NCBI RefSeq assembly: GCF_009800965.1
Contig: NZ_WUAF01000005.1
Span: 62,001-126,000, forward strand
DNA: 64,000 nucleotides
Source: Cognatazoarcus halotolerans
GTDB lineage: Bacteria > Pseudomonadota > Gammaproteobacteria > Burkholderiales > Rhodocyclaceae
Reading direction: 5' to 3'
Position numbers and translations under genes: made by a program
Shown: positions 1 to 9,748 of the stretch, one piece after another
How positions within the stretch are numbered: position 1 is the first letter of the stretch
How the letters are laid out: every line of letters starts with the position of its first letter
Notes under the pieces: generated by a model
Databases searched by the model: none
What the model was told of the DNA's origin: nothing
What the model saw: only the letters and a program-made list of their open reading frames with translations

Positions 1-787
1 TGCGATCTCCGATGTCTATGCAATGGGCGCGCAGCCGATCATGGCGCTTGCCATCGTCGGCATGCCGCTGGACAAACTGCCCAACGAAGTCATCGGCCGG
101 ATCCTCGAAGGTGGCGCCTCGGTATGCCGCGACGCGGGCATTCCGATCGCCGGGGGGCACTCCATCGACGTGCTCGAGCCGATCTACGGACTGGTGGCGA
201 TGGGTGTGGTGCACCCTTCGCGAGTCAAACGCAACTCCGAGGCACGCGCGGGTGACGTCCTGATCCTCGGCAAGCCGCTGGGTGTCGGCATTCTGAGCGC
301 CGCGCTCAAGAAAGGCATCCTTGACCGCGCGGGCTACGAGGAGATGCTGCGCCATACCACCAAGCTCAATACGCCCGGCCCCAGGCTGGCGGCGATGGAA
401 GCGGTGCATGCGGTGACCGACGTGACCGGCTTCGGCATTGCCGGCCATCTGCTCGAGATCTGTCGTGGCTCGGGCTTGCGTGCGCGTGTGCGCTTCGATG
501 ATCTGCCGGTGATCGAGTCGGCACTAGCCTTCGCGAGGGACGGCGTCGCGACCGGTGCGTCGACGCGCAACTGGGCTGGCTATGGCACCGATGTGGCGAT
601 GTCGCCGGATGCGCCGATGTGGCAGCAGAAGTTGATCACCGACCCGCAGACCAGCGGCGGTCTGCTGGTGTCGTGCGCGCCGTCGGCAGCCGAAGCCGTG
701 CTTGCACTGTTCCGCGACGAGGGTTTCGATCGCGCCGCGGTGATCGGCGAATTTGCAGATGGTGCCGCCGGCGTGGATGTGATCTAG
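1..787 (+). CDS. selD: Selenide, water dikinase, 3' part
   Basis: Selenophosphate synthase makes selenophosphate from selenide and ATP; the product is the selenium donor for selenocysteine and selenouridine in tRNA. The frame is open from base 2 at the window edge to the TAG at 785-787, giving 261 visible residues. The N-terminal catalytic Cys/Sec and Lys region lies off the window, so it cannot be said whether this is a Sec or Cys form. Visible family motifs are SDVYAMGAQP at the start, the AGGHSID glycine segment, TDVTGFGIAGHLLE and, near the C-terminus, DPQTSGGLL. The reading frame is clean. The next gene, tesA, converges and overlaps it by 4 bp. Confidence 0.96.
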   Translation, partial: AISDVYAMGAQPIMALAIVGMPLDKLPNEVIGRILEGGASVCRDAGIPIAGGHSIDVLEPIYGLVAMGVVHPSRVKRNSEARAGDVLILGKPLGVGILSAALKKGILDRAGYEEMLRHTTKLNTPGPRLAAMEAVHAVTDVTGFGIAGHLLEICRGSGLRARVRFDDLPVIESALAFARDGVATGASTRNWAGYGTDVAMSPDAPMWQQKLITDPQTSGGLLVSCAPSAAEAVLALFRDEGFDRAAVIGEFADGAAGVDVI

Positions 788-1392
788 CGGGTGAGGAGCG
801 GCTTGAGCGCCGGCCAGACGTTGTCGAGCAGGTGGCCCTGGGCCGCTGCAAGGGGATGAATGCCATCGGCCTGGAACAGCGCCGGGTCGGTGGCCATGCC
901 TTCAAGCAGAAACGGGACCAGCGGGACCTTGCGCGCCTTGGCAACTTCGTTGAAGGTGTTCTGGAACTTCGTGGTGTAAGCCGGGCCATAGTTCGGTGGC
1001 AGGCGCATCCCGACCAATACCACTTTCGCGCCAGCCTCGCGGGCGTCATCGACCATGGCAAGCAGGTTGTCGCGCATCATGCCGAGCGGCAGGCCGCGGA
1101 GCCCGTCGTTGGCGCCGAGCGCGATGACAACCACCGCGGGTTTGTTGCGCGCAAGCGCTTCGGGCAGGCGGGAGCGCCCGCCGGCGCTGGTTTCGCCACT
1201 GACGCTGGCATTGACGACTTTCGTGTCGAGGCCGAGCCCGGCGAGGCGCGATTGGAGCAGGGCGGGCCAGGATTCGTTGGCCTTGAGACCGTAGCCGGCC
1301 GAAAGGCTGTCTCCCCAGACCAGCACGCCGGTCGCATTTGCGGCGGTGGCGAGCGCAAGGAAAAAGAGCATAACAATGGATCGCAGCAACAT
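784..1392 (-). CDS. tesA: TesA-like GDSL esterase / lysophospholipase
   Basis: Periplasmic SGNH-hydrolase acting on acyl thioesters, aryl esters or lysophospholipids, about 202 residues, close to E. coli TesA. A signal peptide (MLLRSIVMLFFLALATAANA) is followed by the nucleophile block VWGDSLSAGYG, the GAND block (ALGANDGLRG) and the catalytic Asp/His block DGIHPLAAAQ. I chose the ATG at 1392 because it opens directly on the signal peptide and is preceded by a GGAG-type ribosome site; an upstream ATG at 1434 would add 14 residues ahead of the signal. It is divergent from, and slightly overlaps at the 5' end, the ABC ATPase gene, the same arrangement as tesA/ybbA in E. coli. Confidence 0.9.
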   Translation of the reverse strand: MLLRSIVMLFFLALATAANATGVLVWGDSLSAGYGLKANESWPALLQSRLAGLGLDTKVVNASVSGETSAGGRSRLPEALARNKPAVVVIALGANDGLRGLPLGMMRDNLLAMVDDAREAGAKVVLVGMRLPPNYGPAYTTKFQNTFNEVAKARKVPLVPFLLEGMATDPALFQADGIHPLAAAQGHLLDNVWPALKPLLTR

Positions 1393-2098
1393 CGAATTCT
1401 CCGTTCCGGTCATGGAGGTCACACATCTGGCCAAGCAGGTGGCGCTGGCAGATGGTGCCGCACCGCTGCATATTCTGCAGGATGTGAGCTTTCAGGTTGG
1501 GGCGGGCGAGTCGATTGCAATCGTTGGAGCCTCGGGTTCCGGTAAATCCACGCTGCTCGGCCTGCTTGCGGGGTTGGACCAACCCAGCGGCGGCAGCGTG
1601 CGCATTCGAGGTACCGACATCTTCATGCTCGACGAGGACGAGCGCGCGGCGCTGAGGGGCGAGACGATTGGCTTCGTTTTCCAGTCCTTTCAGTTGTTGC
1701 CGGCGCTCAGTGCGCTCGAGAACGTGATGTTGCCACTCGAACTGGCGGGTGCGCCCGACGCGGCGACCGTGTCGCGCCAGTGGCTTGAACGCGTCGGCCT
1801 GTCGGGACGGCTGAACCATTATCCGAAGCATCTCTCGGGCGGTGAGCAGCAGCGTGTGGCGCTGGCACGGGCGTTTGCCCCTTCGCCGGCGCTGTTGCTG
1901 GCCGACGAGCCCACCGGTAACCTTGATGCTGCGACAGGCAAGGCGATCATAGACCTGCTCTTCGCGTTGAACGTCGAGCATGGCACCACACTGGTGCTGG
2001 TCACCCATGATGAAGCGCTCGCCGGCAGATGCGACAGGCAGTTCAGGATGCGCGAGGGGCGGTTGCACGAAGAAGTTCCGGATGCCCGTTCAGCCTGA
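1376..2098 (+). CDS. ybbA: YbbA/LolD-type ABC transporter ATPase
   Basis: ATP-binding subunit of the MacB/LolD/YbbA branch, about 240 residues. Visible are Walker A GASGSGKST, Q-loop FVFQSFQLLPALSALENV, signature LSGGEQQR, Walker B ALLLADEPTGNLD and the switch histidine in LVTHDEA. In this branch the ATPase works with an FtsX-like permease to move envelope substrates, but no such permease follows; a chromate-family transporter does. The start could be the ATG at 1376 (AAGGA upstream) or the ATG at 1412 (MEVTHLAKQV), which fits the usual family N-terminus. The gene is divergent from tesA. Confidence 0.88.
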   Translation: MDRSNIEFSVPVMEVTHLAKQVALADGAAPLHILQDVSFQVGAGESIAIVGASGSGKSTLLGLLAGLDQPSGGSVRIRGTDIFMLDEDERAALRGETIGFVFQSFQLLPALSALENVMLPLELAGAPDAATVSRQWLERVGLSGRLNHYPKHLSGGEQQRVALARAFAPSPALLLADEPTGNLDAATGKAIIDLLFALNVEHGTTLVLVTHDEALAGRCDRQFRMREGRLHEEVPDARSA

Positions 2099-2158
2099 TC
2101 TGGCACAGTCCGTCACTTGTTGAAACCTGCTGGCCGAAGCCATGCCATCGGATTCCGT

Positions 2159-2773
2159 ATGCCCGAATCGAGTTCCTCTACGACACCGGTCCGAACCTCG
2201 GAAGCGGCGATGATGCCGCGCTCGCGTCGCGACCTCTTTCTGACTTTCAGCTGGTTGGCGATGCAAGGCTTTGGCGGCGTCCTTGCGATCGCCCAGCGCG
2301 AGCTGGTGGACCGCAAGCGCTGGCTGACCCGTGAGGAGTATCTCGACATCTATTCGGTTGCGCAGATTCTGCCCGGGCCGAACGTGGTGAATTTCTCCTT
2401 GATGTTTGGCGATCGGCATTTTGGTTTGTCCGGTGCGCTTGCTTCGCTCGGTGGCATGCTGTTCTTGCCGATGCTGCTGGTACTCGGACTCGCGGCGATC
2501 TATAACCAGTTTTCGGTCATTCCCGAGGTCGCGGGCGCGATGAGGGGGATGGGGGCGGTGGCCGCCGGGCTGATGCTGGCGATGGCCGCGAAATTGCTCG
2601 CCGCGTTGCGACGCAATCCGATGGGCCCGTGGCTGTGTGGGGCGTTGATGTTGGCCAGCTTCATCGCCATCGCGGTGCTGCGGCTACCCCTGGTCTGGGT
2701 CGTGCTGGCGCTCGGCACCAGCGGTTGGTGCGCAGCGCGCTGGTGCATCGGCCGCGAGCGCGCGAAGTCATGA
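2159..2773 (+). CDS. chrA: Chromate transporter, N-terminal-type half (CHR family)
   Basis: Short-chain CHR-family membrane protein of about 204 residues, one half of the paired form in which two small proteins replace one long ChrA. Family marks are FSWLAMQGFGGVLAIAQREL, the YSVAQILPGPNVVN loop and a GMLFLPMLLVLGLAAIYN helix; the C-terminal half is hydrophobic and contains several membrane segments. The ATG at 2159 (MPESSSS) is preferred; 2117 would add 14 unlikely residues. The stop overlaps the start of the second half in an ATGA. CHR proteins are linked to chromate efflux, but many homologues have no proven substrate. Confidence 0.88.
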   Translation: MPESSSSTTPVRTSEAAMMPRSRRDLFLTFSWLAMQGFGGVLAIAQRELVDRKRWLTREEYLDIYSVAQILPGPNVVNFSLMFGDRHFGLSGALASLGGMLFLPMLLVLGLAAIYNQFSVIPEVAGAMRGMGAVAAGLMLAMAAKLLAALRRNPMGPWLCGALMLASFIAIAVLRLPLVWVVLALGTSGWCAARWCIGRERAKS

Positions 2774-3321
2774 GCGTGGCCGTGGTTCCGGTGGACCTGT
2801 TGGAGCTGTTTCTGCGCTTTCTGGCGCTCTCGATGCTGTCGATCGGCGGTGCGGTTTCGGTAGCGCCCGAGATGCATCGTTATCTTGTCGAGCAGCGAAG
2901 CTGGCTTACGGATAGCCAGTTCACCGGTTCGATCGCGCTGGCGCAGGCTGCACCGGGCCCCAACGTGTTGTTCGTGCCGATTCTCGGCTATCAGGTCGGC
3001 GGGCTTGTCGGCGCTGTGGTAGCCATGGTCGGCATCCTGCTGCCCTCCACGGCACTTTCGCTGTGGGCGGGACGCTGGGGGGCGAAGCGCCGGGATGCAC
3101 CCGCGGTCAAGGCGTTCACCACCGGTCTTGCGCCAATTTCGATCGGTCTCATCGCAGCCACCGCCTGGGTACTTTCTCTGCCTTTCGTGAAGGATCCCGA
3201 GCATTGGCCCGGGGCGCTGGCCTTGATGGCGCTGACCGTCGCGGTGTTGCTGCGGACCCGTATCAGCCCGATCTGGCTGATTCTGGTCGGTGCGCTCGCC
3301 GGGGGCTTCGGATTCGTGTGA
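2770..3321 (+). CDS. chrA: Chromate transporter, C-terminal-type half (CHR family)
   Basis: Second short-chain CHR protein, about 183 residues, translationally coupled to the first by an ATGA overlap at 2770-2773. It has its own copy of the family pattern: LSIGGAVSVAPEMHRYLVEQ, then LAQAAPGPNVLFVPILGYQ, then hydrophobic helices ending in ILVGALAGGFGFV. The two halves are presumed to form a heterodimer in the inner membrane. An alternative start lies further upstream at 2629 within the first half, but the ATG at 2770 opens at the expected N-terminus (MSVAVVPVDLLELFLRF). Confidence 0.87.
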   Translation: MSVAVVPVDLLELFLRFLALSMLSIGGAVSVAPEMHRYLVEQRSWLTDSQFTGSIALAQAAPGPNVLFVPILGYQVGGLVGAVVAMVGILLPSTALSLWAGRWGAKRRDAPAVKAFTTGLAPISIGLIAATAWVLSLPFVKDPEHWPGALALMALTVAVLLRTRISPIWLILVGALAGGFGFV

Positions 3322-3342
3322 CGGCGCAATCGGTTTGTCGGG

Positions 3343-3849
3343 TCAGAGAACGGCGAACAATTGCTGTTGCAACTCGGGGAATCGCCGTCGTCCCATTGTT
3401 GTCTCGTTGATGGCTTCCGCCCAGGCGGGGTAGAGCGACCGCAGCGTCGCATGGTCGGGGCACTTGTGGACAGCCTCCTGGAGAGACAGCTTGCTCAGGT
3501 TGCCGTTGAAGGTTCGCAGGGTGTTGAACATGAAGTTGCGGGCCATCCCGAGCGATTTGCCATCTCGCTCGGGTAGGGCAGCAACGGTGGCGAGTGCTGG
3601 ATCGGTATCTGGTGCGGAGGGGGGCGCTTGAGCCGAGATCGATTCTCTGGGTGCGATCAGGCCGGCTTGCCGCAGGCGTTCGACCAGGGGCTCGACTTCG
3701 TCGATCCCCGACATCTTCGCGAGGTCGGCCAGGGATCGCTTGCCATCGACCAGAATCAGAAGCCGTCGCAACCTCATGTCGAGGCCAGCCGATCTCCGCT
3801 CGATCTCGGCGTGGCCCTGTTGCGTCTTGACGAGCATGCCCTGTGCCAT
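3343..3849 (-). CDS. Conserved hypothetical protein, winged-helix-like N-terminus
   Basis: I do not recognise a named family. The protein has about 168 residues from the ATG at 3849, which is preceded by GGAGAC. Residues 1-70 (around MRLRRLLILVDGKRSLADLA and a following EPLVERLRQAGLI) look like a small helical or winged-helix module of the kind found in Rhodocyclales regulators; a Pro/Ala linker follows, and the C-terminal half is helical with few hydrophobic stretches, ending in RRRFPELQQQLFAVL. There is no signal peptide or membrane segment. It converges with the chromate transporter genes and stands alone. An upstream ATG at 3942 would add 31 low-complexity residues and is less likely. Confidence 0.65.
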   Translation of the reverse strand: MAQGMLVKTQQGHAEIERRSAGLDMRLRRLLILVDGKRSLADLAKMSGIDEVEPLVERLRQAGLIAPRESISAQAPPSAPDTDPALATVAALPERDGKSLGMARNFMFNTLRTFNGNLSKLSLQEAVHKCPDHATLRSLYPAWAEAINETTMGRRRFPELQQQLFAVL

Positions 3850-4021
3850 CGATGTCTCCGTCGTGGATTGGGGGCGTACCGGAGGATGCTGGGTGGCCGA
3901 GGGCTTCTGCACGCCCTTTGATTGTCCCAATCGATTACTCAAAACCTACAGTGCAGGGGCTCGAGGGATCTCCTGCACCGCGGCATAGGCGATTTAACGG
4001 CGGTGCGCGCTGGCCCTTAAG

Positions 4022-4047
4022 AAAAAAACCGGGCCAGGGGCCCGGTT
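4022..4047 (-). terminator. Intrinsic terminator of ettA
   Basis: Perfect 9-bp stem AACCGGGCC / GGCCCGGTT with a 3-base loop. On the minus strand it is followed by a run of seven T (A-run on the plus strand at 4022-4028), just after the ettA stop codon. Confidence 0.88.
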
Positions 4048-4061
4048 TGTGTCGACATCGC

Positions 4062-5726
<1,665 letters not shown>

Positions 5727-5857
5727 TGAGAGTAGTATCTTCGGGAAAACAGGCCGCAAGCTTACTCCAGCAGCGGATGCTTGCAAGTCTGCGTTTCTGG
5801 CTGCTTGCTCGGTGGCAAATGAGGTGTCATCGCTCCAACTCATCGGGAGAAGGCCGC

Positions 5858-7837
5858 ATGCGGGACCAGGAAGCGCTGGGCCAGCGAGGAAGGCGATGGT
5901 CCGATCGCGGCTACGGCAAACCGACGATGTGGCCCACCGTTGTGGTTGCGATCGCATCCGTGGTGTTGATCTTCTTCGCGTTTTCCGAACTGAGATCGCG
6001 CCAATCTGCAGCGGTCTATGATCGCCTCGCCTCGGCATCGAACAGTCAGGCCCTGCGGATTCGCGAGAGGGTGGCCAGCTACGCGCTGGTGTTGCGTGGC
6101 GCGTCGGCACTCTTTGCGACACGTGGTGACGTCAGCCGGGCCGAATGGCATACCTTCGTGTCGGGTCTCAGCCTTTATCGCGATTATCCGGGTGTCCTGG
6201 GTGTTGGATTTGCTCGCAACGTACCGTTGGATCAGATCGCGACAGTCGAGCAGCGCGCCCGGTCCGAAGGGTTTCGACAGTTTCGCGTGTGGCCGCGTGG
6301 CCAAGGAGAATCAGGCTCCGTCAGCTCGATCGTTTACCTCGAACCGGCCAACTGGCGAAACCTTCGTGCCTACGGTTACGACATGTTCACCGAGCCGGTA
6401 CGGCGCGAAGCCATGCTTCGCGCCCTGAGGAGCGGGGAGCCCGCCATGACGGGAAAGTTGACGCTGGTGCAGGAAACCGAAACGGAAATCCAGGCCGGCG
6501 TCATCCTCTATCTCCCGGTCTTTGCGCCGGGCATCCCGACCGCTGGGGCGATCGAAGGCGCCCGGGGCGAGTTGCTCGGCTGGGCGTACAGCCCGTTCCG
6601 CATGGGCGAACTGGTCGACGGGGCGCTCGGGCGCAGCTTCGTCAATCTGCGCCTGCGGATCTATGACGATGCGGAGGTGGAAAGCAGCGAAACCTTGCTC
6701 TTCGATAGCCTGTTCGGGAACACGGTCGAGCAACCCGTTGTGGCGAGCTATGCAACGCCCATTCTCATGGGAGGGCGGGTCTGGCGAATGCGATTTGATG
6801 CGGCCCCCGGTTTCGGGGCCGGTATCGCGCCGATCAGTCGGGATCTCGTTGCGCTCGGCCTGTTGTTCACCTTGCTGACGTCGGGAACATGGGCCTTGTC
6901 GAACATGCGGCGTCGGGCGGTCAAGATGCAGCGTCTGACCGAATCGTTGCGGGCAAGCGAGGAGCGCTACTCGGTGCTGGTGAATCTTTCCCGTGACGGA
7001 GTTGCGGCGCTTGACGACCGCTTGAGATTCACGTTCGCCAACCCGCGAATTGCCGGCTGGCTGAACACCTCGGCCGAAGACTTGATCGGCCGCGGTCTCG
7101 CCGATGTCTGCCGCAGCCTTTCCGGCAGTGATGTCGAAGCCATTCTGCAACGGTTACGCGAGGGGGAAGGATTGACCTACGAGTCGGTGCTGGAGCCACC
7201 CAATGGTGAGGTCCGGGTCGTTCTTGCGTCGGATCATCCGGTTTTCGGTCGTGACGGCGCGTTCCGGGGCGCGACCCTGATGCTGACCGATATTACCGAT
7301 CGGAAGGCGTCGGAAGAACGGATTCGCTTTCTCGCCACCCACGATATGCTGACCGGGCTGCCAAACCGGTTCGTGGTACATGATCGGGTGCAGCAGGCGC
7401 TCGGGCTGGCTCGTCGCTACAAGAGCGGATTTGGACTCTTGTTCATCGACCTGGATCGGTTCAAGGAAGTGAACGATACCTTCGGGCACGCGGTGGGCGA
7501 TCAGGTTCTCCGTGAGGCGGTTGCCCGGGTAAAGGGTTGTCTGCGGGACAGCGATACGCTGGGGCGCATGGGCGGGGACGAATTCGTGGTCCTCCTTCCC
7601 CAGATTGAAAACCGTCAGGCGGCGATCAACGTGGCCAACAAGATTGTCGGTGCATTTGCCCAGCCCATCCGGACGGATCAAGACGATCTGAACGTGTCTG
7701 TGAGTATCGGACTGGCGATCTGCCCGGAAGACGGGACGGACGAAAACGTCCTGATGCGGCGGGCAGACGCGGCAATGTATCGAGTCAAACAACGCGGACG
7801 CAACAATGTCGCCGCGTTCGATGAGGGCGCTGACTGA
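5858..7837 (+). CDS. Membrane diguanylate cyclase with CHASE, PAS and GGDEF domains
   Basis: Synthesises c-di-GMP in response to an extracytoplasmic signal. It has 659 residues: a membrane segment near 25-43, a periplasmic CHASE domain (about 70-230, with WHTFVSGLSLYRDYPGVLGV), a second membrane segment near 325-345, a PAS domain (about 365-480) and GGDEF (about 490-659). The active-site motif GGDEF is intact at 572-576, and an inhibitory I-site RDSD lies five residues before it (563-566), so product feedback is expected. There is no EAL domain. The ATG at 5858 has a strong GGGAGAAGG ribosome site. The gene is divergent from ettA and no partner gene follows. Confidence 0.93.
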   Translation: MRDQEALGQRGRRWSDRGYGKPTMWPTVVVAIASVVLIFFAFSELRSRQSAAVYDRLASASNSQALRIRERVASYALVLRGASALFATRGDVSRAEWHTFVSGLSLYRDYPGVLGVGFARNVPLDQIATVEQRARSEGFRQFRVWPRGQGESGSVSSIVYLEPANWRNLRAYGYDMFTEPVRREAMLRALRSGEPAMTGKLTLVQETETEIQAGVILYLPVFAPGIPTAGAIEGARGELLGWAYSPFRMGELVDGALGRSFVNLRLRIYDDAEVESSETLLFDSLFGNTVEQPVVASYATPILMGGRVWRMRFDAAPGFGAGIAPISRDLVALGLLFTLLTSGTWALSNMRRRAVKMQRLTESLRASEERYSVLVNLSRDGVAALDDRLRFTFANPRIAGWLNTSAEDLIGRGLADVCRSLSGSDVEAILQRLREGEGLTYESVLEPPNGEVRVVLASDHPVFGRDGAFRGATLMLTDITDRKASEERIRFLATHDMLTGLPNRFVVHDRVQQALGLARRYKSGFGLLFIDLDRFKEVNDTFGHAVGDQVLREAVARVKGCLRDSDTLGRMGGDEFVVLLPQIENRQAAINVANKIVGAFAQPIRTDQDDLNVSVSIGLAICPEDGTDENVLMRRADAAMYRVKQRGRNNVAAFDEGAD

Positions 7838-7971
7838 GCTTTCGCCGTTCGGAGCCTTGTGCAAAAGAGTCGGCAACCACGTCCGCCGGTATGCGGCGGG
7901 TTCCGTTCATCGCCAAAACGAACCGGTGGGGCGCAAGTGCGCCTGGTGCTCTCGCCGTGTCCGGCCGACCC

Positions 7972-8736
7972 CTAGCCGCAGTGGGCGAGGAGCTGGGGTT
8001 GCTCTTCGGCCGGAAGAAAGTAAGGATAGAGACTCTTTTCTCCCGCTTCGCGGAAACCCGCGTGACGGGCGATCATCGCATCGGCGTGGGCGAGGTCGAT
8101 GTGCATGAGCACCGCCGGCGCATTTACACGGGGGCAAATCGTTTCCTCGCCGATCCGCGAAAAGCCGAGCATGCGAGCATAAAAAGGCGCATGCCGGGGA
8201 TGAACCTCGATTACTGCGTCCGTCATTCGGCGGATCTGGCGGCTATGGATATGTCCAAGCTGGAACAGCGCCGCGAGAATTTCCTTGGAGCCCGTCCGGC
8301 TGTCGATGGCGAGTCTCGTGATTTCGCAGATGCGCGCGCCGCGCGCACGCAATGAAGTGATTTCTTCCGCGTAACGGGCTTCGGCGAGCAGCCCCTCGGC
8401 GTGATCGAAGCCCAGGGTCATTGTCCCGAACACTTGTTCATCGGAACCGGCGGTGATGACCAGACGGTTATGATCAAGGGTGTCGTCGCGATGGGCCGAG
8501 ATGCTCAGTCCCCGGCGGGCATACATGCGCTCTACCAGATGGCCGGCGGCACGATGTGCCCGCTGATGGCTGCCCAGCAATACGCTGGTGTGACGTGCGC
8601 TCCTGCGGGTCGTGATTTCGCGCACGTTTGTGCCGTGGGCCGCGATTGGCTGGTTTGCCGCCTGGTGCCCGCGTAGAAGAACGGCTCGTTCGGTATGATG
8701 CGCCGGCTTCCGGATGTGCGATTCGCTAGAGTTCAT
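7972..8736 (-). CDS. FeeM-like N-acyl amino acid synthase (GNAT fold)
   Basis: A 254-residue protein resembling the FeeM-type N-acyltransferases, which join a long-chain acyl group to an amino acid and are structurally related to acyl-homoserine-lactone synthases. Supporting segments are AAGHLVERMYARRGLS near residue 65, QVFGTMTLGFD (the acyl-donor strand), RICEITRLAID and, most characteristic, VIEVHPRHAPFYARMLGF. The product cannot be predicted from sequence. The ATG at 8736 (MNSSESHIRK) is preceded by GCGGAAAC. It lies 148 bp downstream of the bactofilin gene on the same strand with no obvious terminator between, so the two may be cotranscribed from the sigma-54 promoter at 9591-9605. Confidence 0.72.
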   Translation of the reverse strand: MNSSESHIRKPAHHTERAVLLRGHQAANQPIAAHGTNVREITTRRSARHTSVLLGSHQRAHRAAGHLVERMYARRGLSISAHRDDTLDHNRLVITAGSDEQVFGTMTLGFDHAEGLLAEARYAEEITSLRARGARICEITRLAIDSRTGSKEILAALFQLGHIHSRQIRRMTDAVIEVHPRHAPFYARMLGFSRIGEETICPRVNAPAVLMHIDLAHADAMIARHAGFREAGEKSLYPYFLPAEEQPQLLAHCG

Positions 8737-8884
8737 GATGATGTTTCCGCAATAAGTGACTGAATGGAGCGAAAGCGCCACGCACAAGCTTGGGGATCCG
8801 GCGGCGGGCGGCTCGATCGTTGCCCGCTCAAAGGCCCCACGAGCGCCGTTCGAGGCGCCGCGGTACCTTGATTGATGCCTGAGA

Positions 8885-9526
8885 TCAGCTGTTGGAGCTA
8901 ACGACGACCGGCTTGATTTTCGCTGAAGACTCGTTGTCTCCATGGGCAAGCGACTTCACGTCGCCCGAGAGTTCGCCCCCTTCTTCGATGAGGATCTTGC
9001 CGTAGCGGATCGTGCCGCTCACGCGTCCCGTCGCGTGGATGATCAGCTGTTGACGTGCCGTGAGCTCGCCGTCGAATCGGCCAAAGATCTCTGCAATGTC
9101 GATGCCGACCTTGCCGGAAAAAGATCCTTCTTCCGCGATCCGGATCACGCGGCTATCCATCGTCGCTTCAACCCGACCTTCCACCACGAGCGTGTCGCAG
9201 TCCAGAATCTCGGCGCCCTTGAGCTTGACGTCCGGGCCGACGATCAGGCGGCTTCCCGACTCCTGACCATTTTCCTCGGGTGCGCTGTCGGCAGCCTTGC
9301 TTACCGCGGTCGAGGTTTGGGTCTCGCGCTGCGACGCGTACAGGGGGGTCGAAGATGTCATTGATGAGGTGCTGTTGTGTGTCGGCGTCGTCGATGCATT
9401 GCCCGAACCCAGCGAGCCTCCGGTCGGGCCGGACTGGGTAAGGGACGGCGTCGCACCAGTGGACGATGGCTTGCGCTCGGCGAGATTTTCCTGGTGTTTG
9501 GTGAAGAGGTTTTGCTTGTTGAACAT
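8885..9526 (-). CDS. Bactofilin (polymer-forming cytoskeletal protein)
   Basis: Bactofilins self-assemble without nucleotide into filaments at the inner membrane and scaffold cell-wall or envelope machinery. The protein has 213 residues. Residues 1-80 are a long disordered Ser/Thr/Pro-rich head with no membrane helix, longer than usual. The beta-helical bactofilin core spans about 90-195, with LIVGPDVKLKGAEILDCDTL, VEGRVEATMDSRVIRIAE, GSFSGKVGIDIAEIFGRFDG and GTIRYGKILIEEGGELSGDV. A short charged tail follows. The ATG at 9526 has a GAGGAG ribosome site. It is divergent from the glrK operon and sits behind a good -24/-12 promoter and two TGTC-N10-GACA sites. Confidence 0.93.
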   Translation of the reverse strand: MFNKQNLFTKHQENLAERKPSSTGATPSLTQSGPTGGSLGSGNASTTPTHNSTSSMTSSTPLYASQRETQTSTAVSKAADSAPEENGQESGSRLIVGPDVKLKGAEILDCDTLVVEGRVEATMDSRVIRIAEEGSFSGKVGIDIAEIFGRFDGELTARQQLIIHATGRVSGTIRYGKILIEEGGELSGDVKSLAHGDNESSAKIKPVVVSSNS

Positions 9527-9590
9527 TTGGGCTCCTCAGCTAAGTGTTCCTGACCGGAGAAGAGGCGGCCGCCTCCCCGAGGGTGATAAA

Positions 9591-9605
9591 GCAATTCTGA
9601 TGCCA
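9591..9605 (-). promoter_or_regulatory. Sigma-54 (-24/-12) promoter of bactofilin gene
   Basis: Read on the minus strand this is TGGCATCAGAATTGC followed by TTT, a close match to the consensus TGGCAC-N5-TTGC with the invariant GG and GC exactly 10 bases apart. The predicted transcript starts near 9579, about 53 bases before the bactofilin ATG. Confidence 0.8.
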
Positions 9606-9681
9606 CATTTGAAATTGTTTTTCTAAACATATACTTGGCCGATATCCAACGGTGCCTTCAGCTGCAAGGTGACAGGCCAAG

Positions 9682-9699
9682 TGTCGCCAAATGGCGACA
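9682..9699. promoter_or_regulatory. GlrR-type binding site 1 (TGTC-N10-GACA)
   Basis: Perfect palindrome TGTCGCC-AAAT-GGCGACA. It matches the TGTC-N10-GACA operator described for GlrR (QseF) in enterobacteria, and a glrR gene lies in the adjacent operon. Its centre is about 87 bp upstream of the -24 element of the bactofilin promoter, a usual distance for a sigma-54 activator site. Confidence 0.8.
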
Positions 9700-9748
9700 T
9701 GCTGTTTTTGATTTTTATGTAAGCTACTGTTTTTAAATGAGTAAATCA

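Noticed and set aside
5727-6122. N-terminal extension of the ettA frame
   Set aside because: It would overlap the diguanylate cyclase gene and has no counterpart in EttA proteins; the ATG at 5726 gives the normal length.
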